Source: Holothuria scabra (Eukaryota > Echinodermata > Holothuroidea > Aspidochirotida > Holothuriidae). From it: a stretch of DNA of 64,000 nucleotides. The notes under the pieces are model-generated. The model was not told the DNA's origin. It made no database searches and was given only the letters and a program-made list of their open reading frames with translations. The stretch lies in the NCBI GenBank assembly GCA_037179385.1, contig CM074179.1:67227806-67291805 (forward strand), given 5' to 3'. Made by a program: the position numbers and the translations under genes. This document shows, piece after piece, positions 22,895 to 35,207 of this stretch (position 1 is its first letter; each line of letters begins with the position of its first letter).

Positions 22895-24618
22895 TTTAAC
22901 CATGTAGCATTTGTCATGGTTATAATACTAATTATTTAACTTTACTTTTCTTAGTTTTACACTTCCGGAAGTTTACTAATCCTCTTCCAGAAAAGTTTTA
23001 ATTATCTGCATACCCGTCTTAGTCATATGTGACGTGTACTGAAGAATTCCAGGCAAGCCCTTACTATGCACTGATTCAGGTCACAGTTCATTGCTCTCGG
23101 GAATTTGCTTCTCCGTCTGTGTGTATGTGTGTTTACTATTGGTCTTAAGGTATCAACATAGTTGCTATGCTTAGTGCTTGTAGACTGTGTAAAAAGGTCA
23201 AGCTGTTCGTAGTACAGTGTGTACATTTCATGAATGGACAGGTGTTTATTTACCATTAAAGGACAAATCTGTGTGACGTCACAATAGTGATGTAGCTAGG
23301 GAGAATGTAGTGTGTGTAACTTTTTCATCTAGATTTCTTAATTTCTTGGATAAGTCACCAGGAAATTGGGGGTGTAAAAGATGAAATGTTTGTCAATGTT
23401 AGCTGGAAGACTACCTCTGTGTGTGCTCCTTCCGGTTCCCTTATTTGGTAATCTTAAGATAATTTTGTTGTCCCGAAATTAAATAAAAGATGCTGCAAAA
23501 GTTGTAGATCTTCACTAAAAACTTCAATTCACTTAGAAGCTGAGGCACTCAGATATTTAGACTCTGCAGAGTTACAATATTGCTTGTGGTTGTTGCTGCA
23601 TTTGTTACCTCTTACTAAGTTAGCATATATATCTTCTTTATCTTAAAAGAGTAGGAGCATGGGAGAGATATTCCTACTGTCTATTCTAACTTGATTGCAT
23701 TCCGTATTTTGATAACGTATTCAGTTCTGAAGACGGTAACTGTCGGAGGAGAAACCCGTGTTAGCATTCTGTAAATCGATTATGAATCAACGATATTACC
23801 ACGGGACTGTCCGAGATTAAGGAACCCGATGATTTTGAAGTAAATATATTATTCAGCCGTTAATTGATATTTTCAACAAGTAGTTTGCCGTTGCGATTCC
23901 TGACACTGACTGTCGACGTTTATTTCTTGCTGTTCGTGATCTTACTGTTTTATTCGTTTGGATTGTTGAGTTACATCCGATTGGGCTTTGGGAGAAGTGC
24001 CATCGTGTGACTGTTTGTTACCAACAAATTGTAAGTACTGTTCAAATATTTCCAATTTATTTCGATGCACGTAGAGGCAGAAGTGTGACTTGTTCCAGAC
24101 TCCATTGAGATCCTGAGGAGTCAGCTCTAGCCATCGTAACGACGAGCCACCCATAAGTATTAATTAATGCCGGCTTATGTTGTTTTGTATTTTTATGTTT
24201 AATGTATTTTTATTGTCTAATATTACTCCTTGACTGAAGACCCAGTTCAGTTAAATGCGTCGTGTTATAGTCCATAATACAATGACCTTTTAGATATACT
24301 CAATTCAGTTTGTATTGTGTAATTTATTCTTGATACTCCATTCGACTGTTTGCTGCTGTTTTCACATAATTTATTGATCCGATTGCTGTAAGCATTGCGG
24401 GCAGGATTTCCCAGATCTAGCCCTAGTCTAGGACCAGTGTAATTTGGCGGATCGCCCTCTGTAAAATATTGGTGATAGCAGAGGTTTTCATTTTGAATAT
24501 TGTGGAAGGGTGTGGTTTTTGTTGAAATGTGGAGAAGCCCCTTTCGCAAGTTCATATAAACCGCCTTCTTGTCGCAACAAGACATTTCAAATATTGTCTC
24601 GACCGGAGGTGGACAACA
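22895..24618 (+). repeat. 3' LTR of gypsy element
   Basis: It begins TTTAACCATGTAG (the 5' LTR has TGTAACC, so the conserved G is mutated) and ends GGACAACA. It matches the 5' LTR throughout. The CAGA that follows is the second copy of the target duplication. Confidence 0.9.
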
Positions 24619-24634
24619 CAGAGATAAGCTAAAA

Positions 24635-24780
24635 CCTCCTAGCTTCCGCCTGGACACCCACTGCCAGGAACTGGTGGTTTGGGCTCGGTTTCGCACTGTT
24701 TCGTCTTGAAAATGTTGCCCCTCAAAATTATTCTTCGCCCTTAATTTGTGCCCAATTTTGACATTTTGGCGCCGCCACTG
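24635..24780. mobile_element. possible hAT-like element end
   Basis: The stretch ends GGCGCCGCCACTG, the inverse of a CAGTGGCGGCGCC terminus similar to the 5726 element. It carries 'gttgcccctcaaaattattc', a GCCCC-type subterminal typical of these repeats. No opposite terminus was found; the gypsy insertion lies just to the left and may have removed or separated it. Confidence 0.35.
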
Positions 24781-27257
24781 TACATTCCGTTCCTTGGCAG
24801 CTTATAAACAGTACAACATCAAGTTGAATAACATCAGCTTATCCCTTCGTTTCATTAATGTCAACATGTTGACCTAAACAATGATCTACCTGTTTAAAAA
24901 ATTGTTTATTCACAAACCTACAAGTTTGGCTGAAGCAGAAAATAAAGAATAAAATGATCTTTCAAATTGTATGTAAGGGACCGAGGGAGAGGGGTTGAAT
25001 TGATATTGGTTACCACAATACCATTGAATATTTAACTAAAATACTTAAATTAACCAAAATGTGAAAATGCAGTTAAGGCCTCAATCATTATTTAAGGCAC
25101 ATTTGTGGTCTCATTGTTCATTACTCCGGTTCGAATTCAAGTTGAACCCATTTTAACTGGATTGAAATGGATCCAGTCGGATTCCAGTTAATAGAGCCGA
25201 GCAGTGGCGTACTTTGAAAGTAATACGCCATGCCGATTGAGATGATTACCCTCTGTGCGGACTAATTTTAACAAATATTAGTTCTAAGGCGTTTTATATT
25301 GCCATTAAAGTAATTTTGGAACCTATTTATATTGCAATATCGTTCCCATATTATTTCTTACGATATTTGTTTTTTGGAAATTCTGGTGGGTTATTTTTTA
25401 TTTTTGCACTGGCAATTTGAATCGCTTCCACCAGCTGTTTCGGTTCTGATCAGCGCATCTACCCAGAACGTAGTACAAGCAACTCCACAACATACACACG
25501 AGTGCAATGTATTAGCGTTGCACCTTTCAGTGCCGTGATTCTAGAGGCTAGACACACGCCTATTTCGTGCATCATCTGCAGGAGTCTCATGAACAACATT
25601 GACAATTTTGTAGGTATTGAAACTGTTTTTCAATGTTTTTCTTGGCTAACACTAGATCCTAAGTAAGGCTAACGTAAGTACTGTTAACGACAGTAACAAA
25701 TGGACTGTTGAAACAGAAACACCATGTGCATGGTTTGATAAGTATCGGATGGAATCGATAAACCAAGGGGCATCACCTGATCTGACGAAACGAAAACGAC
25801 CGATCTGAAAGTTCATTCTACTTCGGCCATTACTCAGCTGTTAAAACCTTAGTTGAAGATTCAATTATATCAGAGAGTTGTTATTCAGTTGATCTAATAA
25901 AGATTTTAACACAATTCAATAGGGCTAAATGTTTAACCCAGTTCAAACCTGTGATAAGTTAAACCTACCTCCTTCAACGCAATTTTTTTAACATGGAATG
26001 CGGCAAAACAAACTGTACCAGTGGAACCAAGTCAATCGGGCAACTGGTTTTAACTGAAATTTGAAGGCTACCTAAGATTTTATTCTGGAGATTTTATAGC
26101 CTAAACAAACATAATATCCAGTAAACCTCTGGGGTAGGGTCCTGACGATTTTTTCTTTTTATTATTCAGACTTGCAGTACACCCAAGATGTATGTTATAG
26201 CTTACAGCCCACTTGTACGTTTAAGTGTATATCCTCACAAGACACAGTGCAGTTCTAGCTGTTTCTATTAACCGTTTTAGTATGACATAAGAAATGCTTT
26301 TGTCTAGGATATTTTTATTTTTAAAGGACTCACAATTCGGGTATTTTACGTACTGTGTCCATATTTCTTTTATGGGGGTTGGGAAGTGAAGCTTTCCTAC
26401 AAGACTATGTAAGCGGAACTCCAACATCAGTTGGCGCGGGGCGTACGGAACATTTTGAAATATTTGTGACCCCCAAACAGCCTGAAATGACTTGTTAGAA
26501 GAATCGGTAGTAAAATTGACAAAAAATGAAAGTGAGAAGAGAACTAAGTCTAAGAGATTAACTGTACCACTACCATTGGATAAAATGGCATGGTAAAGCT
26601 AGCTAATCTTTAGGAAATGAGCATGTGTGTGTGCGGTCGTGTCATAAATGAACACCAACCCCTTTTTTCAAAAGTGCGATTCGCTGCGAGACAACTAGAG
26701 CTGAGGGCGACCATTGCTTCAAGCGAAGAGTCCCGCCAAGGAGCATTCCTTTGTTAAAAGATCTGATGAAAATAGATTTGCTGGAAATGGCTCTTCTAGA
26801 GTCTTACAACTACTTGCCCAGAATTGCCATTTTCAGTCCCATGCTCCTTGAACTTCTAGGGAGATATTCATCGTAGAAACCTGAGATTACGCCGACAACA
26901 TGAATATGTGAGAAACACCACTGAGAACAACCTTACGCGGTAAATCGAACTAATTGACCATTTTAGTAGGGTTAAAATACTTCCAATGAGCTTTATTTTT
27001 CAAGAACAGTAAACTAAAATGCATTTTCAGACAAATCTGTGTAGCACTCTTGATGCAGTTGGTGGAAGTAGTTAATGGCCACCACACTTCTGACATTGGA
27101 AGTATACGCTGTGTCAACCGCAGTAAACACTTACAAAGTGGTTTTCAAAGTTATTAATAACATTGGTATGTCACAAGGTGTGTCATTACTAACATGGATG
27201 CCCGTCGTAATGTTCAGTAATAACAAAATATCATTTTATCTACTCTTATCTAATCAG
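24781..27257. other. upstream region of the Ig-domain gene, no exon recognised
   Basis: No frame with family likeness. The signal-peptide exon of the downstream receptor should lie here or outside the window, but I could not identify it. A 68-codon frame near 25332 has a hydrophobic start but no supporting splice context. Confidence 0.4.
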
Positions 27258-27908
27258 ATAGTCCCGATGTAGCTTTTCCGGTCATTGCCCTTTGCGGAAA
27301 CGAAAACAGATACTGTTATTTCGAAGTGGACTCGTCACCTATAAAGTGTTTAGTTAGTGAAGTGCGGCCCGCAGTAATGGTAAACCTGTATGCAAGAACC
27401 ATTCACGGTGATATGAACATTTCCAGTAAAGTATCTGTCACCGCAGATAGCGGTGGGTACACATCAAGTGTAACTTCTGACAATGCATTTCATTATTCAC
27501 CCCAACTGGCTCTGCTTGTTTGTAAGGCGTCTAGTCCCTCAGGAATCTTAGAAAACACTGAGTCGATGATTTTAGTGAAAAATAGAGACAAAGGCGCTTT
27601 GCATGGCAATTCGACAGTTCGATACTTTGAACGTGATACGATGGTCAAACTGCACTGTTCGGATAAAGTAAATGGATTTGTTGTATGGAAGAAGGTGACC
27701 ACAAGCAAGACGTCCGCATCAGAACTTTTGCTTTTCTCGATATCAATTGGAGAAACAGTTACTGATATACATGCAGAGGATGTGGCATTCGAAGGTCAAG
27801 GATCCTTGGTGATACCGCGGGCTCAGGTAAAACACGAAGGAAGATATGCATGCATCTATGGAAATGGACTGAGTGACGGAACTACAGTTTATGACGTTAA
27901 TATTATTG
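27258..27908 (+). CDS. Ig-domain receptor, exon with two Ig-like domains
   Basis: The exon is bounded by an acceptor (taatcag before 27258) and a donor (GTAGGT at 27909), both in phase 1; the reading frame is open for all 217 codons. The first domain has 'CYFEVDSSPIKCLVSEVRP' and 'LALLVCKASSP', giving a Cys pair. The second is a clearer Ig fold: 'VKLHCSDKVNGFVVWKK' (Cys then Trp) and 'VKHEGRYACIYG', the usual Y-x-C signature. Phase 1-1 exons are typical for extracellular Ig modules. It is probably the ligand-binding part of a type I membrane protein, with the next exons at 30390 and 32038. Family and ligand are not known. Confidence 0.7.
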
Positions 27909-27983
27909 GTAGGTACAATGACTATTTTTTGATTCCTTGCCGAAGGCGGGCGATGAATCTATGCGATGGTGATGTCCTTTGTG

Positions 27984-28640
27984 TGTATGTGTGTGTGTGT
28001 GTGTGTGTGTGACGCCTGCTTGTAAACACGATATATCAAGAAGGGTAACCCCCAGGGATCTCATACTTGGCATGTTGATTGTCCACATTGAGTAAATGGA
28101 CCCTTTTTTGATAGAGGTCAAAGGTCATTTGGGGTCACCAGATATCAAGTTGTAAATACCTTGGAAATTGCTTTTAAACACGATATCTCCAGGAGGAAAA
28201 AGGTGAGTGATCTCATACTTACCATGCGGATTGTCCATATTGACTAGATGGTCCCTATTGTTTTTGATGAGGGTCAAAGGTCATTTGGCGTCACCAGAGG
28301 TAAAAAGTTCAAAACCTTGTAAACACTGTATCTCAAGAAGGGTACTCGTGAGGGATCTCATATATAGCATGAGGATTGCCCATATTAAGTGAATGATCAC
28401 TTTTGTTTTTGGTGGAGGTCAAAGGTCATTTGGGAGATAAAAAGCTCAAAAAATTGTTAACATCATATGACAAGAAAGGTAACTGTCAGGAATCTCATAC
28501 TTACCAAGTTGATTGTTCATATTGAGTAGATGACCCTTATGGTTGTCATTAGGTGGCAAAGGTCATTTGGGGTCATCAGAGTTCAAAAATCTAAACCTTG
28601 CAAACACTACATCTCAAAAGAATATAAAACTGTTGAAGGT
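27984..28640. repeat. (GT)n plus GGTCATTTGGGG minisatellite in an intron
   Basis: A run of about 13 GT pairs (27984-28011) is followed by 'gcttgtaaacacgatatatcaag' and four units with cores near 28123, 28279, 28424 and 28561 (spacing 137-156 bp). It lies in the intron after the first Ig exon. The rest of this intron, to 30389, has no supported gene. Confidence 0.8.
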
Positions 28641-30389
28641 AGTGTCCATGAGCGGATAGGGTGAAAGGGTAAGAATAATTTGGCATGGGTAATATAATAG
28701 GCTTAGGTATATCATTTTTTGGAACAGTTTATTAACTTCACAATGGAAATTCTTTAGTGAGGTAGTTTTGAAAATATATTTGTAGAGTACTAAAGCAAAC
28801 CCATAGGAAGAAGATCTAAAGTGCACAAAAAGGCACATCACATGGTAGTTACTGTACAGTATGTTGATTCTGGCATTGTGCCCTGTTATTACATTTAGTT
28901 CCAAGTATTAATACATGAACAAGTAGGCAGAGCAAAATATAAGAATCTCAACAGGCAAAATCTGTTTATCAGGCTGACATACATGCTTCAAAGCCCATGG
29001 GTATACTGATTTTGCAGTCACAAGTAAAAAGATTTTCATGAAACTGATTTTCCACTGTCAAATGAAAGTTCCTAGCAGAGTGTGGAACATGTGAGTTTAA
29101 ACAGTCTGTGTGAGGGTCATTTGGGGACATAGTCTGAAAAAATTAGAAGATGCTTCTATGCATACTAAATAGATGACTGATGTGGAACTTCATAAGTGTA
29201 ACCTTTGAACAAAGAGTACTCCGTGTGATGCACAAGAATCTCTTTTATGACATACTAACCTTGCTTTTTAAAGACGATTTTTAAAGACGATAACCTTAAA
29301 GAAAACCTGAAGGAAACATTAAATTTAGTGGCAAAAATTGCTAATATTTGGCAAACTTTGTGCCTACTGTCCTCATGAGGACTTGTGCATGCAAGCATGC
29401 ATGAATTGGAAATGGGAACTGATTTATTAGATATACCACAGTTAGTTAGTTTTATAAAAAAGGACGAAATTTATACTGATCATTTGGTATCAAGAACCCT
29501 TGAACGCACATGAACTGTTATTGCCTAATAGAGTGAATCAAATTGTGACTGACCCACTCATTGCCATTTGGTCACTTTTATCTGGCATAATTTTTCACAG
29601 TTGACTGCTAGTTATCCCCACAGTGTCCTGCATGATTACCTCATACAAAGATACAGCTCAATTGACTTAAGCTTTTTACTATATAAGTGGTGTTTGACTC
29701 TTATAAACCCTCTGAAAAGGGCTTATTTTTATCTCAGTACAAAAAAAACCATGACAGCCCATTGTTTGTATATACTCCTACTTCCTACCATTCCCTGCAG
29801 GCATTCAGTCCTTTTGTGGTCAAAATGTCAGACCTCCATGAAAGTTTCAAGACTATTTATATGGTTGGACACCTCTCAGAGCTTTTCCTGTGACTTTATA
29901 TGCATGAGTAGTCTATACTTTTGCTTTAAATGCAGAACTAACTTATATTTAGGAATGTACCTCATCATTCGAAACATACACGCAAACTTCCTCAAACTCC
30001 GAGTCAACCTGAGACCCTTGATCAACTACTTTCAATGTTGTGTAGGCGCGGATCGGGGCCTTCCCTTTAACTCCACATCAAAAATAAAACACACCATATA
30101 TTAGCAGTGCAAACCCTGATTTCGCTTAAGCCAGTCCCTTTTCTGGAATGTCTGGATCCGGGCCTGTTGTGCCTTAACGGATGATTACAAAAGTGTAGCC
30201 ATCTTTAAAGGGGGAGCAAGGAAGGTTACTTGTTTCGGGAATGTGGCTGGAAGTTGTAAATCTGTAAATTGGCATCTGCATTAAAGTAAGTGTTTTTTTT
30301 TGTGTTAGATAAGTCAAAGTATCTGCACGATAATTTTAGGAATAATATCTCCGAATAATGACAAAATATTTCTTTTTTTGTTGTAAAAG

Positions 30390-30731
30390 TGTACCCAGAA
30401 ACCACATATCCGCTAATAGATGGTTGTGACCGTCTAGACTTCTGTGAAATGGAAGGACAACAAGAAGGAATCTTGACCTGTAGCATAGAAGGAATCCGTC
30501 CTCTTCCTCATATTAAATGGCAAACATATAACAGAGCTGATGTGCATTTAATATCGTTTTCAAACATGGAAACAGTTTCTACTACTAATGGGGAAACGTT
30601 TAAATCTACGATAATAACGTCATACAGCGTGAGAAATGTTTCACTCCAGAGACTACTGCTGGCATGTGTTGTATCAGAGCCTAACGCCTCTCTTCAATTT
30701 TCATCACAGGTTTACCTGCAATTTGCTATAG
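30390..30731 (+). CDS. Ig-domain receptor, third Ig-like domain exon
   Basis: The acceptor is ttgtaaaag before 30390 and the donor is GTACGT at 30732; the exon is 114 codons, phase 1-1, open throughout. 'ILTCSIEGIRPLPHIKWQT' gives the first Cys and the Trp, and 'RLLLACVVSEP' the second Cys. An additional Cys pair ('GCDRLDFCEM') sits near the start. It fits a membrane-proximal Ig domain and joins in frame to both neighbouring exons. Confidence 0.65.
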
Positions 30732-31274
30732 GTACGTTACATTTGTAAATTTTATGCATTATTTGTGGACAGTGCCCAAGTTTGCCATCAGGTTAATCGC
30801 AGGACCCCGAGAGAAAAATACATGGTAGAAAATCACTCAGAATACAGCTCTTATATCAGTATATCATTTATTGGTTTCAGTAGTAGGCCAAGTATTATTG
30901 ACTTGTAAGGTCCGGATTTTTTGAATAACGAAGAAAACTAGGAATGTCTTGTTAGGTAGTGCCTGCAGAGAAACAGTGAAACGCCAGAACTAGGTTAGGT
31001 TTGTAGGCAAGGCGTGTTCAATGTGCACCTTGCGCGTGTTACGCTACAAACTATATCGTAACAACTTTGTTTTTTGTTAGAATGGAGCTTATGACTAAAA
31101 AAATAATATTCTTGTGTAACAATACTAAAAGATCTTTTAGATATCCAATGAAAAAAGCAATAAATAGTTTTCATATGAAACTGTTAAACTTGTGACTTAA
31201 AGGAGGTCAATCTATCTATTTAAACATGGATAAGGCATAATGTTTAGAGAAATCCTAGTCAGGATTCATACCTT

Positions 31275-31980
31275 CAGGGAGGTGTTAGGGTGGAGACACA
31301 ACGTTCTATTGACTCTTTGAGGAAATGTTTGTTGCCGACAATAATCTTCCTTTTGTTCCCAAATATTTTATCTCAATACCTAGACCAACTAGGATCAGTG
31401 ATACATTGTCAAAATTCCAGTGAGAGGACACGCCCTTACGTTGTATCTCGTTAACTTTTCGTTGCCAGCCGTCATGAAAACATATGAAATTTTACACTTT
31501 CGTCGTTATTCGCCGCAATAAATGTAACTTCTGTTCATTTGTTTGGAGAATTTTAACGATATATATATATATTTCGAGCGTGTTTCGGAGTTATGCGGAA
31601 GGTTGCGAAAATTGGTTAAATTGATTTAGCCTTTAACAATGCTTATAGCAGACGAATTCGTTGCAAAACAAAGAAAGTAAACTATTTTAACTTTCATTGA
31701 CAGTCGTTTAGCTAAAAATTTTGATTAGAGTTTGAAACCTGTCGGTAACAAACCTCAGGTCAAATCGTCTTTAAGCAAAGACAATTGTTTCAGGATTACT
31801 TGGGTGTGAAAGAGGCAAATCCTCTTCAGCATGGGACAGGTCAACAAGGCTTAACAATAGGAACAAAGAGACCTCTCATTCAGAGTTTGATGCTTGAATG
31901 GGAATTACTATTTTTGAAGTACCTATTGTGTTATTGTGTGACAGATAGGGCTGTTGTGTCTCCACCCTAACACCTCCCTG
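31275..31980. mobile_element. hAT-like non-autonomous element in an intron
   Basis: The termini are perfect inverted repeats for about 28 bp, starting CAGGGAGGTGTTAGGGTGGA on each strand. The 706-bp body is AT-rich with a TA run near 31561 and no transposase. Flanking bases (catacctt and atactact) do not form a clear 8-bp duplication. It lies in the intron between the third Ig exon and the membrane exon. The perfect termini suggest a fairly young insertion. Confidence 0.65.
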
Positions 31981-32037
31981 ATACTACTTAGCGTGCATCG
32001 TTTTAAGCATTTCCAACGACCATTCTTCTACCCACAG

Positions 32038-32142
32038 ATGAGACAAAGTTGCGAAGGATTCTAAGCAATCTAAAATGGACTGTTGTACTCATGGCGATTG
32101 TCATTCTTGCGTTGGTGGGAATCCTAATATGGCGTTGCATTC
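32038..32142 (+). CDS. Ig-domain receptor, transmembrane exon
   Basis: The acceptor is tctacccacag before 32038 and the donor is GTGAGT at 32143; the exon is 35 codons, phase 1-1. It encodes a short basic stalk ('DETKLRRILSNLK') and then one hydrophobic helix, 'WTVVLMAIVILALVGILIW', followed by 'RCI'. This is a single-pass membrane anchor in the right place and phase after the Ig exons. Confidence 0.65.
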
Positions 32143-32896
32143 GTGAGTTATCTTCAACATTACGTTGCTCACTATTATATAAATATCGTAAATCAACAAT
32201 CAACGAGTACTTTTAGTTACATACTGCCTAGAAGACCAAGTTCGAAGGTCTGTGACAACGTTTTCTAGTAGCAGTTTGCCGAGTATGGTTTGATTTCAAT
32301 TTTGAAATCGACAAATATTTAAGATACATGTAAACACAAAATCTTAAATCAAACAATTAACTGCATATTAAATGGCCTACATATGGTCATAAAACATTGA
32401 AGAAGTAAAACATTCAGCGTATTGCACAAACAAACTTAACCATGGTATATTGCACTTTCTTTTCACATCATATTCACTTTCAAGAAATTGTATTGACTGA
32501 ACCTGTGGCTACGTGGTGCAGTATACCTGCCGAACACGTGTCTAACACGGTAACTTGAAGTGAACACGATACATTTCCATATATTAACTTGCAATTACTC
32601 CTTACATTTTGCATGACACGATCCCTTCCTATCAACGGCTAGCCATGCACTCAACTGGCGTGCAAGGAATTTTGCACCTTTGAGCCCCACCCAAGAAATT
32701 TTCACCCCACGCACAGTTGAACAAACATGACCAACCCCTTTGTAAAACGACCCAGTGACATTCCCACTCAATAGTTGCCACTTTAAAGACCTAAATCCTT
32801 GTGTAAGGAATTTTCACCTTTACCTTAAGGAATTTCACCTTATGCTTCAACACCAGCTTAAGAAGTTTCACCCCACGAAAGAAAGAGACAAACCAG

Positions 32897-32992
32897 TGAC
32901 AACCAATTTCACGAGAACAGAAAATCTACTAAAGCAAGATATCGGTGAATTGCACCAATCCCCTGCTATAGCTGAAACAAACAAATCAAAGG
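32897..32992 (+). CDS. candidate cytoplasmic exon (weak)
   Basis: If read in phase 1 after the membrane exon, a stretch between 'aaaccag' and 'GTAAAT' encodes a charged segment with 'NFTRTENLLKQDIGELHQSP'. The acceptor lacks a good pyrimidine tract and no signalling motif is obvious. Just upstream (32664-32878) lies a loose repeat of 'aaggaattttcacc' words. Confidence 0.2.
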
Positions 32993-33766
32993 GTAAATAA
33001 AACATTACAACATTAAGGTTTCTGATTTGACACACATAAAAACATTGCCAATCTTCAATATACAAAACTATATTAAAAAATTGTCACCAAAAATTTGAAA
33101 ACACGTGTATCAGTCCAGTGCAGAAATTTTAATTCACAAAATAAAGCACCCAGTTTGTCTCCATGTAACTCTCTTTAACAGTGTTAACAAACAACATCAT
33201 GATGAGGACTCCAACATAGACTAGCTCACAGATCATCGTTCGTAATTTCCACGTCAACATCTGTAGCTTAGAAGATTTTTTCAAGATGATGTTCCTCCCA
33301 AAATAACTAACCAGCTGTAAACATTTAAACCGAAGAAGTAAACCTTTACATCCATAACATCTTGCTATTGCCGGTACATCTTCTTTGACTTGAGAAGTAT
33401 TAGAATACTTGTCAAGTTAACCGCTAATACCTGGAATCCGAATTTTTACCAGAACAATTTCCTGCATCCAATGGTAATCTCTTCTTCACTTGAGAAGTGA
33501 TTTCTTACATTCAACGTTATCTACTCAGCTCTCAGAGAATTTCAATCATCCACCCATTCATGAGTCACCATGCAAAAGCTGTAGAATAACATTCTGTTTT
33601 CAACGTCATCTTGCTGACCGAATAGTTAAGCAGGGACCTTCCAGAACCATACCAAAGATGGTAAATTACTAATTTTTCAGAAGCGTTGTCCTCCTCTACG
33701 TAGACCTCAGCATATTTCGTCTCAAAAGTAGAGGTTAACCAGTCTGTTTCAAATGTCTTCTCACAG

Positions 33767-33923
33767 CAAACATGACTCCTTTGAAAACCTAGAATTTACC
33801 AAGCCCCGATGGAATCCAAATGGTTTCAAACCGGCACACAGAGGCAAGATCCGAGAGGGTCCGCTTCCCCATGAGGGCAAGACTCCGAATGTTGCAAATT
33901 ACCCAAACTTAGTAAACAGGTAA
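33767..33923 (+). CDS. candidate terminal cytoplasmic-tail exon
   Basis: After a good acceptor (tgtcttctcacag) a frame of about 52 codons runs to TAA 33921-33923. It begins 'KHDSFENLEFTKPRWN' and ends 'VANYPNLVNR'. The hydrophilic composition suits a cytoplasmic tail. It begins in phase 2, whereas the membrane exon ends in phase 1, so at least one linking exon is missing or this is not part of the gene. Confidence 0.35.
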
Positions 33924-34109
33924 CGGTTGCTGGTCGGACTAACCTTTTCCGCTCTTTTTGCTGGAGTTCACTTTACTACCGTACTTTCTTGTTTCCGCCG
34001 AAAACTCTCACTCGATTCTTCACGCCAAGTAAAACGCCAAGCCGTTCCAGAACTTACTCATTCTTCTTGTTATCTCTTGATTCGTTGAAGATCCCACCGC
34101 TGCCACCAA

Positions 34110-34927
34110 TGTAACGAACTTGGGGTGGGAGTTTCGACGGTAGCGTTGTGATCTGCAGGGTGGGAGTCTTGGCCTAAAGGTGTTGTATTTTGATCGGCCA
34201 TAACGACAGAGCGGCAAGAAGAGAGAAAAAAAAAAAAAGATGACGAAGAAACAAACGCAGCGTTGATGTAAGATTGACCATGATTGTATTAAAACTGTAA
34301 AATAAACTCAATGAATAAAACTCTCCAAGGCTAAATATTACACAAATATAACTGTTGAAGCTACAGGCCGACGACTGAAGGGCATAGAACACCTGCTGCC
34401 AGATCTGGAATAGCTTTCTTGAGAGGATCCTTTTCTTTTACTGCCTTGGAGAGAACTGACTTAAAGTTCCTTACTGATTCTACATTTAAACCCAGAACAC
34501 AAAATACAACGAAATATGCACTTCTTTTTACAGTCCAATGATATTGCAATGGAATGAAAATGCATCAAATGAACACAATAAACACCTGTGCCCCAAACCA
34601 AGCAACCCTATCTCTAGCACTCACGGATTACTAAAAACATGTACTTAAATAAATCCTAAAAGCAACACATAATAGAAAATATCCATGTAACACTTTTAAT
34701 CCTAATAACTACAATGCCATACTAAGCTCTCCCATATATCCTTTTATGCACAAAACAACATTACATCATATTGCGTAAGCAGCTACATAATATTGCATAT
34801 AATCTCTAATACAGGTACAAAAGCAAGATCATCCCTTCATAATGGAAAGGGGATTTGCGGAGCAGCTCCGCAAAATCCTTGGAGCTCCGCAAAATCTTTA
34901 GTGGCTCCGCACACCAGATACATCGTT

Positions 34928-34930
<3 letters not shown>
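34110..34930 (-). mobile_element. LTR with adjoining leader of an LTR retrotransposon, minus strand
   Basis: The block starts TGTAACGA and ends TCGTTACA, a perfect 8-bp inverted border with TG...CA. Just outside its left side, on the minus strand, is TTGGTGGCAGCGGTGGGAT, which resembles gypsy-type leader or primer-binding sequences. The element therefore reads leftward. Only this LTR and perhaps 150-200 bp of leader remain; no gag or pol is seen. Two direct copies of a GGAGCTCCGCAAAATC-like word lie near 34855-34900. Confidence 0.55.
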
Positions 34931-34959
<29 letters not shown>

Positions 34960-35070
34960 AATATGTATATATATATGTATATATATATATTTATATATAT
35001 ATATATATGATATATATATGTCTATCATCTATCTATATATATATATATATGTATCTATATATATATATAT
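34931..35070. repeat. (TA)n-rich tract
   Basis: Imperfect TA with AAATA and GTATA breaks, immediately after the LTR. A second TA tract lies at 35142-35205 inside the next inverted-repeat block. Confidence 0.9.
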
Positions 35071-35071
35071 A

Positions 35072-35139
35072 GGTCGAAAAATTGGTAATGATTCGATCAT
35101 TAATTTTAATTTAACCCAAGTACTGCCTTTTAATCAAGG

Positions 35140-35207
<68 letters not shown>

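Larger units (their letters stand above)
14776..24618 (+). mobile_element. Ty3/gypsy LTR retrotransposon, full length but inactive
   Basis: Two long direct repeats (14776-16507 and 22895-24618) enclose, in order, a primer-binding site, gag, pol and a polypurine tract. Pol order is protease, reverse transcriptase, RNase H, integrase, which is the Ty3/gypsy order. CAGA (14772-14775) and CAGA (24619-24622) flank the LTRs as a 4-bp target duplication. Over the first ~710 bp of the LTRs I count about 19 substitutions by eye, so the insertion is not very recent. The coding region carries stops and frameshifts, so this copy cannot move by itself. No envelope gene is evident; a low-complexity acidic tail ends pol. 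Confidence 0.92.

Noticed and set aside
29568..30104. 178-codon plus-strand frame in the Ig gene intron
   Set aside because: It starts at TTG, has no recognisable domain, and lies in an intron; length alone is weak support in AT-rich DNA.
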